From Lineus longissimus (taxonomy: Eukaryota; Nemertea; Pilidiophora; Heteronemertea; Lineidae), in assembly GCF_910592395.1 (NCBI RefSeq), contig NC_088316.1, positions 7,190,001-7,254,000 of the forward strand: DNA of 64,000 nucleotides, written 5' to 3'. This document shows, one piece after another, positions 19,771-31,659 of this stretch (the first letter of the stretch is position 1; every line of letters starts with the position of its first letter). Under the pieces are notes generated by a model. It did not search any database and had not been told where the DNA came from. It was given only the letters and a program-made list of their open reading frames with translations. A program made the translations under genes and the position numbers.

Positions 19771-22560
19771 GGATTTTAATACAAAGACGACTTCCTTGTC
19801 AGTGTACCACTCAAAACACTGACAACTGAAAATGAAGACAGGATCGATCGAGGGTTAAAGCCAATGGCCGCGTGCATGTGCCCGGACCCAAACTAACAAG
19901 ACGGGTACTAGGGCCTAGCCTCTACATCTAGGCCTACACTAGCACCCACAGCGGGTCAATGGCAAACAGTTTGGGCCCATTTCTAGCAGAGACTGCAGAA
20001 TCGGGCTGCTGAAATAGAACTTCGGTATCTCAAAGTCGGCACTACGTAAGACACATTTTAACAAAGGAATCATTGTAATTCAGAGGACATCAAAACGTCC
20101 TTTAATGCGGGTGACCACTGGCTGTGTCTAACATGCGGTAAGCAGGTTTTACGGTAATGAGGTGAGACATCTTTGCAGCTATAAAAACCCGTGGTACTTT
20201 TGACTGCACAAAGCTAGCTCCACCAACGTTGTTGAGGACAGATTATCGGAGACCAGCATAACACAGCACAATCCATTACCGAAGACATGATGTCGACGGA
20301 ATTGACACACAAGAGGCCACCAATGGTGTCTTAAAAATGATATCTACTAGTATCTCAATCATCTCGAAATAATGCACCATGTGTTGCCAAGACGAATGGT
20401 GGTCCTATAACAGGCGACAATCTCTGGAAATAACCCCCTACCCCGCGTTGTGTAGGCACCATCTGATCTATAGCTGTATTGTCTCGTTTGAGATGACGGT
20501 TTGTCTCGCCGTAGTCATCTAGGAATTTTGCGAGTATTACACCAAAGACAAATTTGCAAATCTCGTCTGTTAATGCACTTTGCTTGCCACTGTCATTCTT
20601 GAGACCATAAATTGTAGTGGATATGAAATCAAGGACAAGCAGAAGCGGATGTGATTGAGATTTGCAGACAGACCCTGGATGGCAACACTAATACATAAAT
20701 TGCTGCTTTGGGGCACTATTTTGCCATTTTCGGCCAATATTTGCATGAAAAACAAAATTTGTCGGGATCGCTGGGCGAGGGGGGGGGGCATAGTGCTGAG
20801 CCCTGTCCCCTCACTAGCTGTGCCCCTGAAACCGGTATCTCGAAGGGTATTAAAAATGCCCCCTATTTCTGGATGCCCCACAGGACAGGTTTCATTTTGT
20901 AGAAAATGTCCATTCCCAAAAGTGTATATAATTTGTGGGGCATTGAATACGTCCCGTAGTTTTAGATACTCCACAAGACAGGTTTCATTTGTAAAAAATC
21001 ACATAATATTTTGTTTTCAATTGGTCCAAAGGTGGCAGCACTGTACGGTAATTTTGGACGATGCGTTTCTTGAAATCAAGCAAAACTACGAGAGTGAAAA
21101 TTGTGGGGTATACCATAAAGCCTAATGGACAAAACTCTCCCCAATAAAAAGCTTTTACTAAAACCAGTATCTTTCTGCGGACAGAAATGAACAGGGTGTT
21201 TATCCATTCCCTTTTAATGCCCAAGAACTATCAAATATTGCCATTTTCATCGTTTGGTCGATGGTGAATTTCCGACTCACATTTTGTCTTATAGTGATGC
21301 TTTCGACTGAGTTGAACTAAAGAACACTTTCAAATATTGTTGAACCAAATCTTTGTCCACAGGAACTTTTGAAATTCTAATCTAGACGTTAGCATAATGG
21401 CGGATATAATGAAGTCGTATTTCAAGTCGGAAGCCAGCACTCCCCGGCTTGGAATACGACTTCATTATTTGTGGCTGAGGCACACTTCCAATGAATAGTT
21501 TGCATAGTTTTTAACCAGGAAATATGGTCTATAGTATGAAGCCGTTTTCAAATTAGTTTGATTAAAGGTGTCTCGAAATGACCAGTTTAAATCAATCACA
21601 ATGCTAAGTCGGAGTCTGAACTTCTCTAATATATTTTTTTCTCGCTGACTGCTGGAGCAACGGAGCTAAAAGGCATGACACTTGGAAGGGATCTGCCCAA
21701 TCAGGGCACGTACAAAAATTGTGGGGCGCCGGGGGGGGGGGGGGGGGTGACAGAGCCTGGGTCTGGGGCTGGGTCTGGGGCTGGGTCTGGGGCCTCCCCC
21801 AGAAAAAAATCCCAGAATATGATAATTGAACCTCATTCCTAAACGACAAAATCTGGGCATAGTTTATTTAATTCCAAATACGCACATTTTTAAGCCTGTC
21901 TGGAGGTTCTGGGCTACGTAAGGAGTCGTTCAAGTATTAAATACGCAGCTGGGGGGGGGGGGGGGGGGCGTACACGGGCAGGGGTTCTTTCCAGATGGGG
22001 GGTCTAAAATACCCCAAAAGTTTGCATAATATAATGCTTGAATGACCCCATAACCTGCCTAATGCCATCCTCACAGAGCGATGTTCGTTTGTTTAGTGAT
22101 GCGATAAAGAGAAACCACTGTAAAAGTTGCCTGCAAGCGCTTAAAAATGTTATAACATATTATATATCCCACAAATTTTTCAATCCCACTATCGATGATA
22201 AATATGTGGGGCAGTAATTATATGCCCCACAAAGACAAAAGTACACGTAGTGCCATCTAGACTGCAAGTTGGAACTAAAACAGGACAAGTGTGTATAAAA
22301 CAGAGTTATTGGAGAGTGACACTACGGTGTCCCATGAGGCCAAAGGGGTCTGAAAAACGTTGAAAAAATTGTGGGGCATTATATATGGACCACCAGCGAG
22401 ATATGCCCCACAGTAAGGTTTTCATACAGAAAAAGACCTCATAACTTGATAATGTATTTATATGTATATACAGAGAATCAATCTCAATAGACAACTTCAC
22501 ACCACACTTTTTTGTTGCTGGTTTGTTGTGGCTCCCAGTGACTTCATCCGCATGTTGCGA
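19771..22560. other. Repeat-rich intergenic DNA
   Basis: No supported gene. It contains G-tracts near 20779, 21731 and 21952, a 12-bp TCTGGGGCTGGG minisatellite (about 21755-21793), a hairpin at 21406-21468 and several GTGGGGCAT/ATGCCCCAC short repeats (about 20870-20995, 22195-22235, 22370-22450). Confidence 0.6.
21406..21468. repeat. 25-bp-arm hairpin
   Basis: Arms at 21406-21430 and 21444-21468 pair along 25 bases with two transition differences, both of which are wobble-compatible in RNA. The loop is 13 bases. Confidence 0.75.
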
Positions 22561-22713
22561 AGTTGTCTATCAACTCACAACACACACCACCATCATGTCA
22601 CCATTGGCCTACCGCATTAATAGGGCTGGGCCCTTGACATGCATGCTATGATATGGATGCCGTGTGCAGTGCACATGCCACCACATGCATGCATGGTGGA
22701 ATGCCGTGTAAAG

Positions 22714-23025
22714 TCAGATAATGAATGAATGCCCGAGATGGTCGCAGCTGATGCGATAAACACGATCATTTTCATCAAACAGAGCGCCACAAATCACGCA
22801 ATGAACCAATACACTACTTCTATCGTTGATATACTTCCTAATCGTCGGAACTATAAACACTTCATCACTTTCAAAACAGTAAAACTCACCGTTTTGACAT
22901 GGGGCCGTTTTGACTGGATACCTGAGCTTGCGCACAAAGCAAATAGATTTACCTTCAGTCCCAACAGCCACCAGCAATTTGTGTGCATCCATATACACAC
23001 AAAAAACTAAATGGGCGAAATCCAC
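22714..23025 (-). other. Possible coding segment, unrecognised
   Basis: An open stretch of about 100 codons on the minus strand includes a Cys-x2-Cys pair (HCVICGALFDEND). A GTGAGT donor-like site falls at about 22882-22887. I do not recognise the protein, and no partner exon was found nearby. It could be a chance open frame or a fragment of a decayed gene. Confidence 0.2.
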
Positions 23026-23439
23026 CCAAAAATGTGGGAAATTTCCTTGTCCTCACAATTACCAAGATAATGGGTAATTTGACGTACTTGTAACAGTAAT
23101 CCTAGCTCATTCCGGATGGGCAGGGCCAGCCTAGTGCAGGTTTCCGAATTACCCATCTCATGGGTAAAATTCACTCCAAGGCAATATTGGGTAATTTCCT
23201 TGTCCTCACAATTTTACCGAGTCAGTGGGTAATCCAACAGCCCATCATGGGCTGGCCTTGTCCATTAACGGTGTGCTCGTCCCACATGGGCATGCAATGC
23301 CAGTTCATGATGGGCTGTCGAATTTCCCCCTCCCATCTAAAAAGCAACAGAACCATGGCAATAACACTATGTCTAAAATAACGTTTATTTTCTCAAAAAA
23401 ATGCTTTAACAAAACTTGAAACATTCATTGTAATTATCA

Positions 23440-24030
23440 TCATCATCATCGTTATTAATGCAAAATAGTAATAAAATCACAGTTTTATCAAAACTTCCAT
23501 TCATTATCATTATCACTGTTATCATTTATCAAATGCAACACGGCGCAAAGATGCACCTTTATGGTCATAGCAATCAAAATCACAGTAACAGCTGTGAAAA
23601 TCATGGCAAATTATTATATAAAAGACATTTTCTATCAAAACCTCTCCCATTGATTATCATCATCATTTCTCACAATAAACATGGCACAAAGATGCACCTT
23701 TGGTTATAGTAATCAAAATCAAAGTGACAGCTCTGAAAATCACGGCAAATTACTATGTATATAAAAACTATTTTTTATCAAAACCTCTTCCATTGAATAT
23801 CATCATCATTTCTCACAATAAACTTGAAGCCTCAAAGATGGCGCAAAGATGCATCTTTATGGTTACAGATGTATAGTAATCAAAATCACAGTAAGAGCTG
23901 TGAAAATCACGCCAAATTATCATTATACATATACTGGTACAAAAAATATTTTTTTATCAAAACCTCTTCCATTCATCATCATTTATAGGGACCTTCTCAA
24001 AATAAACTTGAAGCCTGGAAGATAACTTCC
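23440..24030 (+). repeat. Tandem repeat, about 140-180-bp unit, 3-4 copies
   Basis: The modules AATCACAGTAA, AGCTGTGAAAATCA, CATCATCATTTCTCACAATA and GCACAAAGATGCACCTTTAT recur in order roughly every 140-180 bp. It ends at the hairpin-headed repeat that starts near 24036. Confidence 0.6.
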
Positions 24031-24035
24031 TTTTT

Positions 24036-24086
24036 AGCTCACCTCTTAGCAGAGGTAAGCTTATCCCATACCGTGGCGTCCGTCGT

Positions 24087-24142
<56 letters not shown>

Positions 24143-25080
24143 CGTCGTCGTCCGTCGTCCGTTAGCAGGGCACGTTTCGTAACTGTTAGAGCTATTGAGT
24201 TGAAACTTGGTACACATGTACCCTTATGTAATGACACCTTGGAGACCAAGTTTCGGTCCGATTCGTTTCATGGTTTGGCCACCAGGGGGCCAAACGTTAA
24301 AAGTGAAAATATGCAATATCTCCCTTAATAGTAGTCGGGAAATTTTGAAAAAAATATGGTAGGTACTTCTAGCAAAGGTGCATCATATATCCTCCGGGTT
24401 TTTGATTTGACCTCCTTTTCAAGGTCACAGAGGTCAAATGGTGTAAATTGGCCGTTAGGATGTAACGATGGCACGTTTCTAAACTGCAATGACTATTGAT
24501 ACCAAATTTGGTACACATTTACCCCTTAGTCAGGTGATCTCAGGGACCGAAGTTTGGTCCAATATGATTCACCACTTGACCACCAGGTGGCAAAATCCAA
24601 AAACCTTAAAAATGTGATTATTCCTTAACTTCTTGCCCGATTGCCACCAATTTGATATCATGGGTACATCTAACCACCATACAGTATATGTCACACAGGT
24701 TTTTAATTTGACCTTCTTGTCAAGGTCACAGAGGTCAAATGGCGTAAATTCGCCGTCAGGCCGTAACTATGGCGCGTTTCTTAACTGCAATGACTATTGA
24801 TCACAAATTAAGTACACATGTACCCCTTGGTCAGGTGATCTCAGGTACCGAAGTTTGGTGCGATCTGATTTGCCGTTTGGCCTCCAGGGAGGGGGCCAAA
24901 TCCTAAATTCTTCAAAATGCCATTATTTCTAGTAATGACTTGCCCGATTGGCACCAATTTTATATCATAGGTACATCTAATTCTAACAACCATTCAATGT
25001 GTCACCCGGGTCTTCTTTGATTTGACCTGCTTTTCAAAGTCACATAGGTCGAATGTACTGTAAGTTGGCCATTTTGGGGA
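24036..25080 (+). repeat. Hairpin-headed dispersed repeat with (CGT)n and three internal modules
   Basis: Starts with a GCTCACCTCT...AGAGGTAAGC hairpin, then GGCGTCCGTC and a (CGT)n tract at about 24074-24165. Then come three degenerate modules of about 290 bp (starting near 24175, 24470 and 24770), each with a CACGTTTC, ATTGA, TGGTACACAT, GGCCACCAGG and GGTCACAGAGGTCAAA progression. It is non-coding. A related copy is at 10330-10765, and a related head is at 26562. Confidence 0.75.
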
Positions 25081-26096
25081 AATTGTAATTGCTTGGACCT
25101 ACATCAAACCTAACACTACATGACACAATACCATGCTCTTTATCCATCTTTCCTCCACATGAGGTGAGCACAATGGCCCTGGCCATTTCATTAACTCTCA
25201 GTGTACACACTACCCCCCCCCCCTCCCCCCTCCCAGATGAAAAACTGAAGATGTCTGGCTTCAACTTTAGGCATGGTGAAGCAAAAGCGACATTTGGCCT
25301 TAAAGTGACCCCCCCCTAAAATCATCTTTTTTTGGTCTGAAGAGTTTATCATGAGGAGGCCCCTTCTTGATACAACATGGCATACCGTTACTTCAATATC
25401 ATAGTTTAGTAATCAAATTCACAGTACTGTAGTGTAATCACAATAAAATGCACGAGTATTTTATACAGGTAAAAAGTGCCAAAAAGGCCGGTCTTTGTGA
25501 AGACAGCATTTTTGGCTTATTGATTTACTCAAAGAGTTTTCAAAACATGCAAGCATGAAGCGAAACAATTCTAGAAAAGAAAGGCCTTCTTAGGGGAATT
25601 TAGTCCATTTCTGCATGAAACATGTCAAACTAGCTCGATCATGAACCTGCATCATCTTACAGAAAATCCAGAACTGGGGAAAAAACATGAAAGCTACTCT
25701 AGGATCACCACTTTGCAATTGTGTTCACGGTAGGCCCATGACGAGGAAAATTGCTTAGGCCTGGAAGATGAAGAAGCGCGGATTTGGCATTGGGTTTTTT
25801 TGTTACAAATAACACTTCCTGTTTATGCGCCAGAGCTTATTATTGAAAGTTCGTTCATTCAAATACTAGTATAGGTTGCACAGTAACAGTCGAGCTTTAG
25901 TTGAATAAACAAACTTCAATGATAAGCTCTGGCATGAACAGGAAGTTTTATTAGTAACAAATAACCCCTATGCAAAATCCATGCTCTATTCCCTTTAACA
26001 ATATTTGTCCTGACAGTCTTCACTCATCTGCCCATTACAAAGCTCTGCTCTGACAGCCCAGCAAAATACATCATGGAGCATTATAATGCATGTACA

Positions 26097-26480
26097 TTAG
26101 CAACGAAGTGCACTTTCAGTCAGCATAACGTACTTTTTCTTCCCCCTTTGCAGATAAGAAAAGGGTACATTATTGTGAAGTTCAGATAATTTGACAACTG
26201 TGGTTCCTAATGACATATCTTCTAAGTCAAGTTCAAATGCATGGTATAGTGGTACATACCCTAGGTTGTTGAGAGTCTTCACACAGAAAATATTCCTATT
26301 TGGGTCCACCAACACATGGGTTACTTCACAGAACTGAGGTAATCCAGGATTATGTGGATTAATCTGGAGTACAGTTCCTTTTTCATACGTTCTCCCATGA
26401 ATGATTAGATTTCTAACCAAGGCCAAGTTACTTGGGTCAATGTTGTCCTCACTGAGGAAACGCCACGCCCAGTTGTTCTA
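26097..26480 (-). CDS. C-terminal segment of a transposase-like protein
   Basis: Open on the minus strand from the stop at 26097 up to a stop at about 26478, without a clear ATG, so it is probably a terminal exon. It encodes about 125 residues: GRTYEKGTVLQI, LPQFCEVTHVLV, YHAFELD and a basic C-terminus. This pattern is a known C-terminal domain of the zinc-finger transposase-like family whose core is at 28780-31659 on the same strand. I infer that it is the same gene's last exon or a remnant. Confidence 0.5.
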
Positions 26481-26561
26481 ATATATTGGGACCAATTGGC
26501 AAGTACCCACAGTCCTTCACTAGGTCACCAGCATACAGGTAGTAAGACTTGTCCCCCGTTT

Positions 26562-26623
26562 TTAGCTCGGCTGACTAAGTCAGCCGAGCTTGTCAAATAA
26601 GTTGTTCAATGGCGTCCGTCTGT

Positions 26624-26657
<34 letters not shown>

Positions 26658-26770
26658 GTTAAACCCATGGTGCACATTTTGTAACCGTAAGACCTAGAGA
26701 CTACAATTTTGCATTTCTGGATACTTCTGGTCAAACTCTACTTTCAAAACAAAATTTGTCGCCATTCGAC
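26562..26770 (+). repeat. Hairpin-headed repeat with (CCAT)n
   Basis: The palindrome GCTCGGCTGACT/AAGTCAGCCGAGC is followed by ATGGCGTCCGTC and a (CCAT)n/(CCGT)n tract at about 26623-26659, then a short body starting near TGGTGCACATTTTGTAACCG. The head and post-satellite layout match the element at 24036. Confidence 0.65.
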
Positions 26771-28779
26771 CTACTTCCTGCGAGCGAGAGTGCATGAAGG
26801 AAACTGGCCTATATCGGCCTAGGAGCAGCAGAATTAGTCGAATTATGCTCTAATATTGAGATAAAATTCTTGAAAATCTATTTTATTGAGAAAAAGTTCA
26901 AAATTTTAACAGGAGAGGGCGCTACCTGCCTTTTAATTATTTCTGCCGATTCAAATTCCCGCCCGATGACGTCAGCCATCAATGAAGTCTCCTATTTGCC
27001 AGTTCTCAAAACATGGCAGCTACACAACAAAAGCAGTAGCTCCAGGAATAATCACTGTTCACTTCAGCTTCGTAATCGATTGTACCCCCACTTTATTGTG
27101 TTTTGTGTGGTGTTCCTATTCAATCAACGATGTAAGGCCTTATTATGTTGGTTTTAATTGAGAAGGTGCATTATAAGCGGCGTACGAAATACCAAGCGGA
27201 GACAAAATGGCGGCATGTTGTTTACGCCATGTGCAATATTCTTGGAGCTCAATGACACTCAAGTACCCAATGTTCTGCTTAAAAAGTAGTCTGGTAGGCG
27301 ATATTATCACCAGTTCGTTTCAGTGGTAGTCATAAGGTCTTTAGGGACTACTTTCAGAAATTAGTTCTTGAAAATTTGGCCACATTTCTGTGAAAACGAT
27401 ATCGGAAGTGCATGCTCTGTTCGCGATGACATCGCCGATGTATTTTGAAGTGGAGAATTCCCACAGTATGTGCAGTGAATCGGCATGATTCTGTTCGCCT
27501 ATTAAGTTTTAGTTCTACGATTCTTTCATGAGTAAAAAGTAGACATTCTAAGCAATACAATAATGTCACTCCCATAAAAATTGATTGGAAATTGAGGGAG
27601 CTACGGCCGTCTGTTCGTCAACTGGCAGCGCTGAAAAAATACATTGCATACTGTACAATACCAAATGGCACATTTCAAAAAGCGCTCATTGGACAACGTA
27701 GGGAATCACCAGAAATGACGTCATCGCTGGTCTAAATAGAAAACTACGGTGGCGCAGTAGAGCACAAGAAAAGGTTTAGCATTAACTTCGTCATGCAAGC
27801 TTCAGCAACAAAACGATTTCTCATGAATGATTTATTTGATCATCATCAGCTTGTTTCCCCTGATAGATAAAAAAATGATTTACAATTTCCATCAAAGTTT
27901 TCTATTTTGTGTATAGTCACATGTTATTTAACTGGCAAGGAGCCAAGCAGTTTTGAATATTCGCGGGAAAATACTTCGTACTTGAAGTTTATGCCATGAA
28001 TGAGCATACTCATTCATGGCATAAACTTCATGTTTCGGTAAATATTTTCAGACGATGATTTCACCCGAATTATGGTCAGGATTGAGGAATGAACAGTGGC
28101 ATAATTATGTCAACCAAAAACATTGGTACCGTAGTGAACGCAAAAGGATATCAAATACCATGGAGCATGCCATTTTCATGCATAATGAACTAAACACCGG
28201 GAAGATATTAATGATATTAACTCAGCTGAGCGCCAGGCCTTTGGGCCTCTTGTTGCTAATTGCAGGCACATCCACTCCTGGTGTCTCATTGCAATAGTTT
28301 TTGCTACATTTTTGAAGTTTTTCCCACGCAGCACATGGCCTTTGTTAAGGATTGAGAGAGTCGGTAAGTTTGTGATACATGAACGTTTATTCCGCGACGA
28401 CGGGGACAACGACAACACAACAAGTGAACTAAAATATACAAAGAAACATACATAAGCTTTGCATCAGGGAGTTATTAAATACCTACAGTTAAAACGGCAA
28501 TAAATGACAAATTTAAAGATAAGAAAATTACCTACCGAATTTGCCCGCACCAGTGCAACGTGGGAACACCCGGAGTGAAAGACCAAAAATGCCAACTAAC
28601 ATGGCGGGGAGGCGTTGCCGAATTTATAGTAGGCCCAGAAAATGATGTAACAACTGTGTCAACCCTAGTCCCTATTGATCAAGAACTTCATACCGTGGCT
28701 ACGGACTTAATAATCAGGAGATCAATAGAGGCCAAGGTTGACACAGAATCTAGGCCTAGAAATTCGGAGGAAAGGAAAT
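26771..28779. other. No gene recognised
   Basis: Probably intronic to, or debris between, the parts of the transposase-like gene at 26097-31659. It contains a near-perfect palindrome at 27983-28030. No open frame is convincing. Confidence 0.5.
27983..28030. repeat. Perfect palindrome, 22-bp arms
   Basis: GAAGTTTATGCCATGAATGAG is exactly reversed after a four-base CATA loop, with one further paired base outside. It is a strong cruciform or foldback candidate. Confidence 0.85.
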
Positions 28780-29553
28780 TTAAATATTAATTAATGAATT
28801 CTGAACACATTTTTCAAGACAGTTAAGGCCTTCAAAGCGCATGCACCAAGAATACCTCAAAGGCCCAAACATCAGCATTTGTCTGGGAAAGTGAAGCATG
28901 AAGTGATGTTTTGGAACAATATTATCTGGATACAAAGCACGAAATTGTTCATGGTGCCTGACAATCAGATATCGTAGACGTTCTGAATCAGACACACTGA
29001 CTTCGAAGGTAAAACAAATTGAGCAAGTTTTCAGCAGCAGCAAGAAACATGCCAGATGTTTGTCATCTTCATTCAGCCCAGCAACATCACTCATGAGAAA
29101 AGGCAAGCAATGAGAAAAGCCAAGACTTAGCATTTGTGCTGATGACTGTCTAAGTTTCTGAGATGCTGATGTGATATGGGACTGTTCAATCAAGGATGGC
29201 TTATCCCGATCTTTGGGGTAGGGAAATCCAGTTATGAAGTCATTGATCTTTTCAATGCTAAGGAGACCACGCTTCATGACATCGTTAAGCATGAGTTTTG
29301 TTCCCAAATTGAGAGTCCCTTCAAGGATGACATGCATGGCATCCTGGGGAAGACATGTGGTAACATCAAAGAATGGTACTTCAGCCAGAACACTAGTCCT
29401 ATTGATTCCGTACAGTTTTGAGAAATGTTGCTTCAGTGTCTTGTCTATACCAGGTCTGTTGATAAGGCTCAGTTGGTCATTATGAGACGCCAATGATCTT
29501 TCTTCAGATTCTTCAGCAAACTGAATCTGGGTCAACTGATCACTAAAGCCTGC

Positions 29554-30393
29554 ACCACACGGTGAAAATTTGCGTGATGCAAGTGACACGCGTGCATGTT
29601 GCGACAGGCAAATTCTCACTGTGTGGGGTCGTTTTTTGCTGCTTATCTTCCCTCGCGAGTCGAGACGCAGCCGATCTAGCATGTTTGATATTTTCTCGAC
29701 ACGCGAGGAAGTTAATCACCGTGTGGGGGCTACCTGCAGCAATGTTGCGCGAGTTCGACGAATCACAACAAGCAGATCGGTCACATGATCAAGTCTCTGG
29801 CCAGGATCGATACTGCGTCGCATTACTGTATCCTGCCTTTGTATCTGCGGCCCCACCATCTCGAGCAATTCCTGAAATTCCTCGACCCGCACTCTCACTC
29901 TGTGGAACTGGCGATACTTCATGGGGTCCTCCTCCCGCAATTCAGCAATTAGATTTGCATAGGCCCCCTTATCCTCTCTTCTCTGAATCCATGGCCTTGT
30001 CCAAAGACTACGGTCCACGCGGCGCCGCCTCCGCCGCCGCCTCCGACGGAGTAACAGCAGGAGAATAAGGGCAATTTGGTCTTCTTGGTCCATAATACTT
30101 CTCATAGGATTTGACAGTTCCCGGGCGCTGCCATTTTGGTATCATGTGACTGACCTATAAATCATGTGACCGATCTGCTCGTTGTGATTCGTCGAACTCG
30201 CGCAACATTGCTGCAGGTAGCCCCCAAACGGTGATTAACTTCCTTGCGTGTCGAAAAAATATCAAACATGCTAGATCGGCTGCGTCTCGACACGCGAGGA
30301 AGATGCGCAGCAAAAAACGACCCCACACAGTGAGAATTTGCCTGTCGCAACATGCACGCGTGTCACTTGCATCACGCAAATTTCACCGTGTGG
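29554..30393 (-). mobile_element. Internally deleted PIF/Harbinger element, 840 bp
   Basis: Terminal inverted repeats of about 235 bp begin ACCACACGGTGAAA. The 3-bp direct duplication TGC lies on both sides (29551-29553 and 30394-30396), as expected for PIF/Harbinger. Between the TIRs only the N-terminal part of a transposase is left. The insertion is inside the coding sequence of the transposase-like gene at 28780-31659. TIR divergence is a few percent by eye, so the insertion is not very recent. Confidence 0.85.
29790..30105 (-). pseudogene. Truncated PIF/Harbinger transposase N-terminus
   Basis: About 105 residues from the ATG at 30105: an arginine run encoded by a CGG/CCG trinucleotide tract, then WTRPWIQRREDKGAYANLIA and EDPMKYRQFHRV, the characteristic N-terminal helix block of HARBI1-like transposases. 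The frame then runs into the left TIR, and the DDE nuclease core is missing, so it cannot be an active transposase. Confidence 0.8.
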
Positions 30394-31659
30394 TGCGGGC
30401 ATAACAATAAGGCACTTGCGGCATGGTCGATGTGCGCTACCAACAGATTCCTTGAAGCCTCCAATAAAGTTACTCGCTGGAGTATCTCCATTAAACATTA
30501 GAAGCGCACCCCTAAACACCTCTTCATTCCCACCAATTTGAAAAGTGTGCCCATCTTCCAGTACCTTCAAATCATTTACAAAATTTTCTAACAACTTTTC
30601 CAAGCCTCTCTCACCATATTTCTTGATATCTACTGTTTTCGCAACAGCTGCAAGTTGGATAGTTCTCAAAGATGACCGCATGCTTGGATGGATATTGCCA
30701 AGTCCCCAGTAGAACACTCCAACTTTATGCTTTTTTGATTTTGAGCCAAGAGAATTCGCAACTTCAAGATCATCGTAGTATAGATAAATTTGAAGTGCAG
30801 TAGCGTCGACAGAGAATACAGGATGAGATCGAAAGAATTCACCATCCATAATGTCTCTCAAATTGCCATCACTGGAGCTGTGGGAATTACGGACTTCGGA
30901 CAAAACTGCTGGGTCATTAAGAAGGTTCTGAAGTTGATCTATAAGACCAACGTAATAACCCTGGTGACTGATTTTCTTTAGCGTACCATTTTTCCGCACG
31001 TACTCCACACCCAGTTCTACAGTGTTAGGATCTGTGAGCCTCATGTTTGTTCTCAGGATATTGTCACGCTTATACTTTGTATCTACAGTAGAAAACAAAC
31101 TACTGGTGTCAAAAACATTTGTACCATCTTCACCAGAGAAAACAAAACTAATCTGATCTCTTGTTAAGTTCAGGGTTTCAAGTCTTTTTTGGATTGTAGA
31201 CTTGATGCGCTCAAGTCTTTCCTGGATCAAAAATCTTGTCTCTCCCATAACACCACTGATGGCAGTTTCAGTCAAACGAAACTGATGTTTTAGTTTCAGA
31301 AGGTAAAGTGCCTCAAGATACTTATCTGATGGTGAATCAGCCTCTACTTCCATTTCAGCAATAGGTTCTCCAATCAAATTTTCACCAATATTATCAAATC
31401 CATCTGCAGCTGCAGATTCCGCAGCTGCAGAGTCCACTTCCATTCTTACATGTATGTCAATAGCATCATGTTTACGTCTTATATGTTTTCGCAGGCTATC
31501 AACCTTTGAATATGTCTCTTGACACGTCTCGTCTATTGGACATTTCACCAGAAAATTGTGATCCAACCTATGAATCCTATCAAGATGTCTCAACAATGAT
31601 GAAAGATCTGCAGCAGAAAACTTACAAAAATCACACTGAATATTTTTGCGATCCATCAT

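Larger units (their letters stand above)
28780..31659 (-). pseudogene. Zinc-finger transposase-like gene split by a Harbinger insertion
   Basis: The coding halves are 30394-31659 (about 420 residues from the ATG at 31659) and 28780-29553. The N-terminus has two zinc fingers (CDFCKFSAADLSSLLRHLDR with His; a second with Cys...HIRRKH). The middle holds FSVDATALQIYLYYDD, LGSKSKKHKVGVFYWGLGNI and FNGDTPASNFIGGFKESVG. The second half holds LPQDAMHVILEG and KHHFMLHFP. These blocks belong to an animal transposase-like family that I recognise by pattern but cannot name firmly; the MHxxLEG motif recalls CACTA/EnSpm-type proteins. Removal of the insert at its 3-bp duplication leaves the two halves in the same frame, so the insertion is probably what disabled the gene. 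The second half ends soon after CMRFEG, earlier than the family, so a missing exon or truncation is likely. Confidence 0.65.

Noticed and set aside
23957-24249. Poly-Asp and poly-Thr open frames
   Set aside because: Read-through of the (CGT)n microsatellite.
26870-27157. 95-codon plus-strand frame
   Set aside because: No motif or splice context, and the composition is like the surrounding non-coding DNA.
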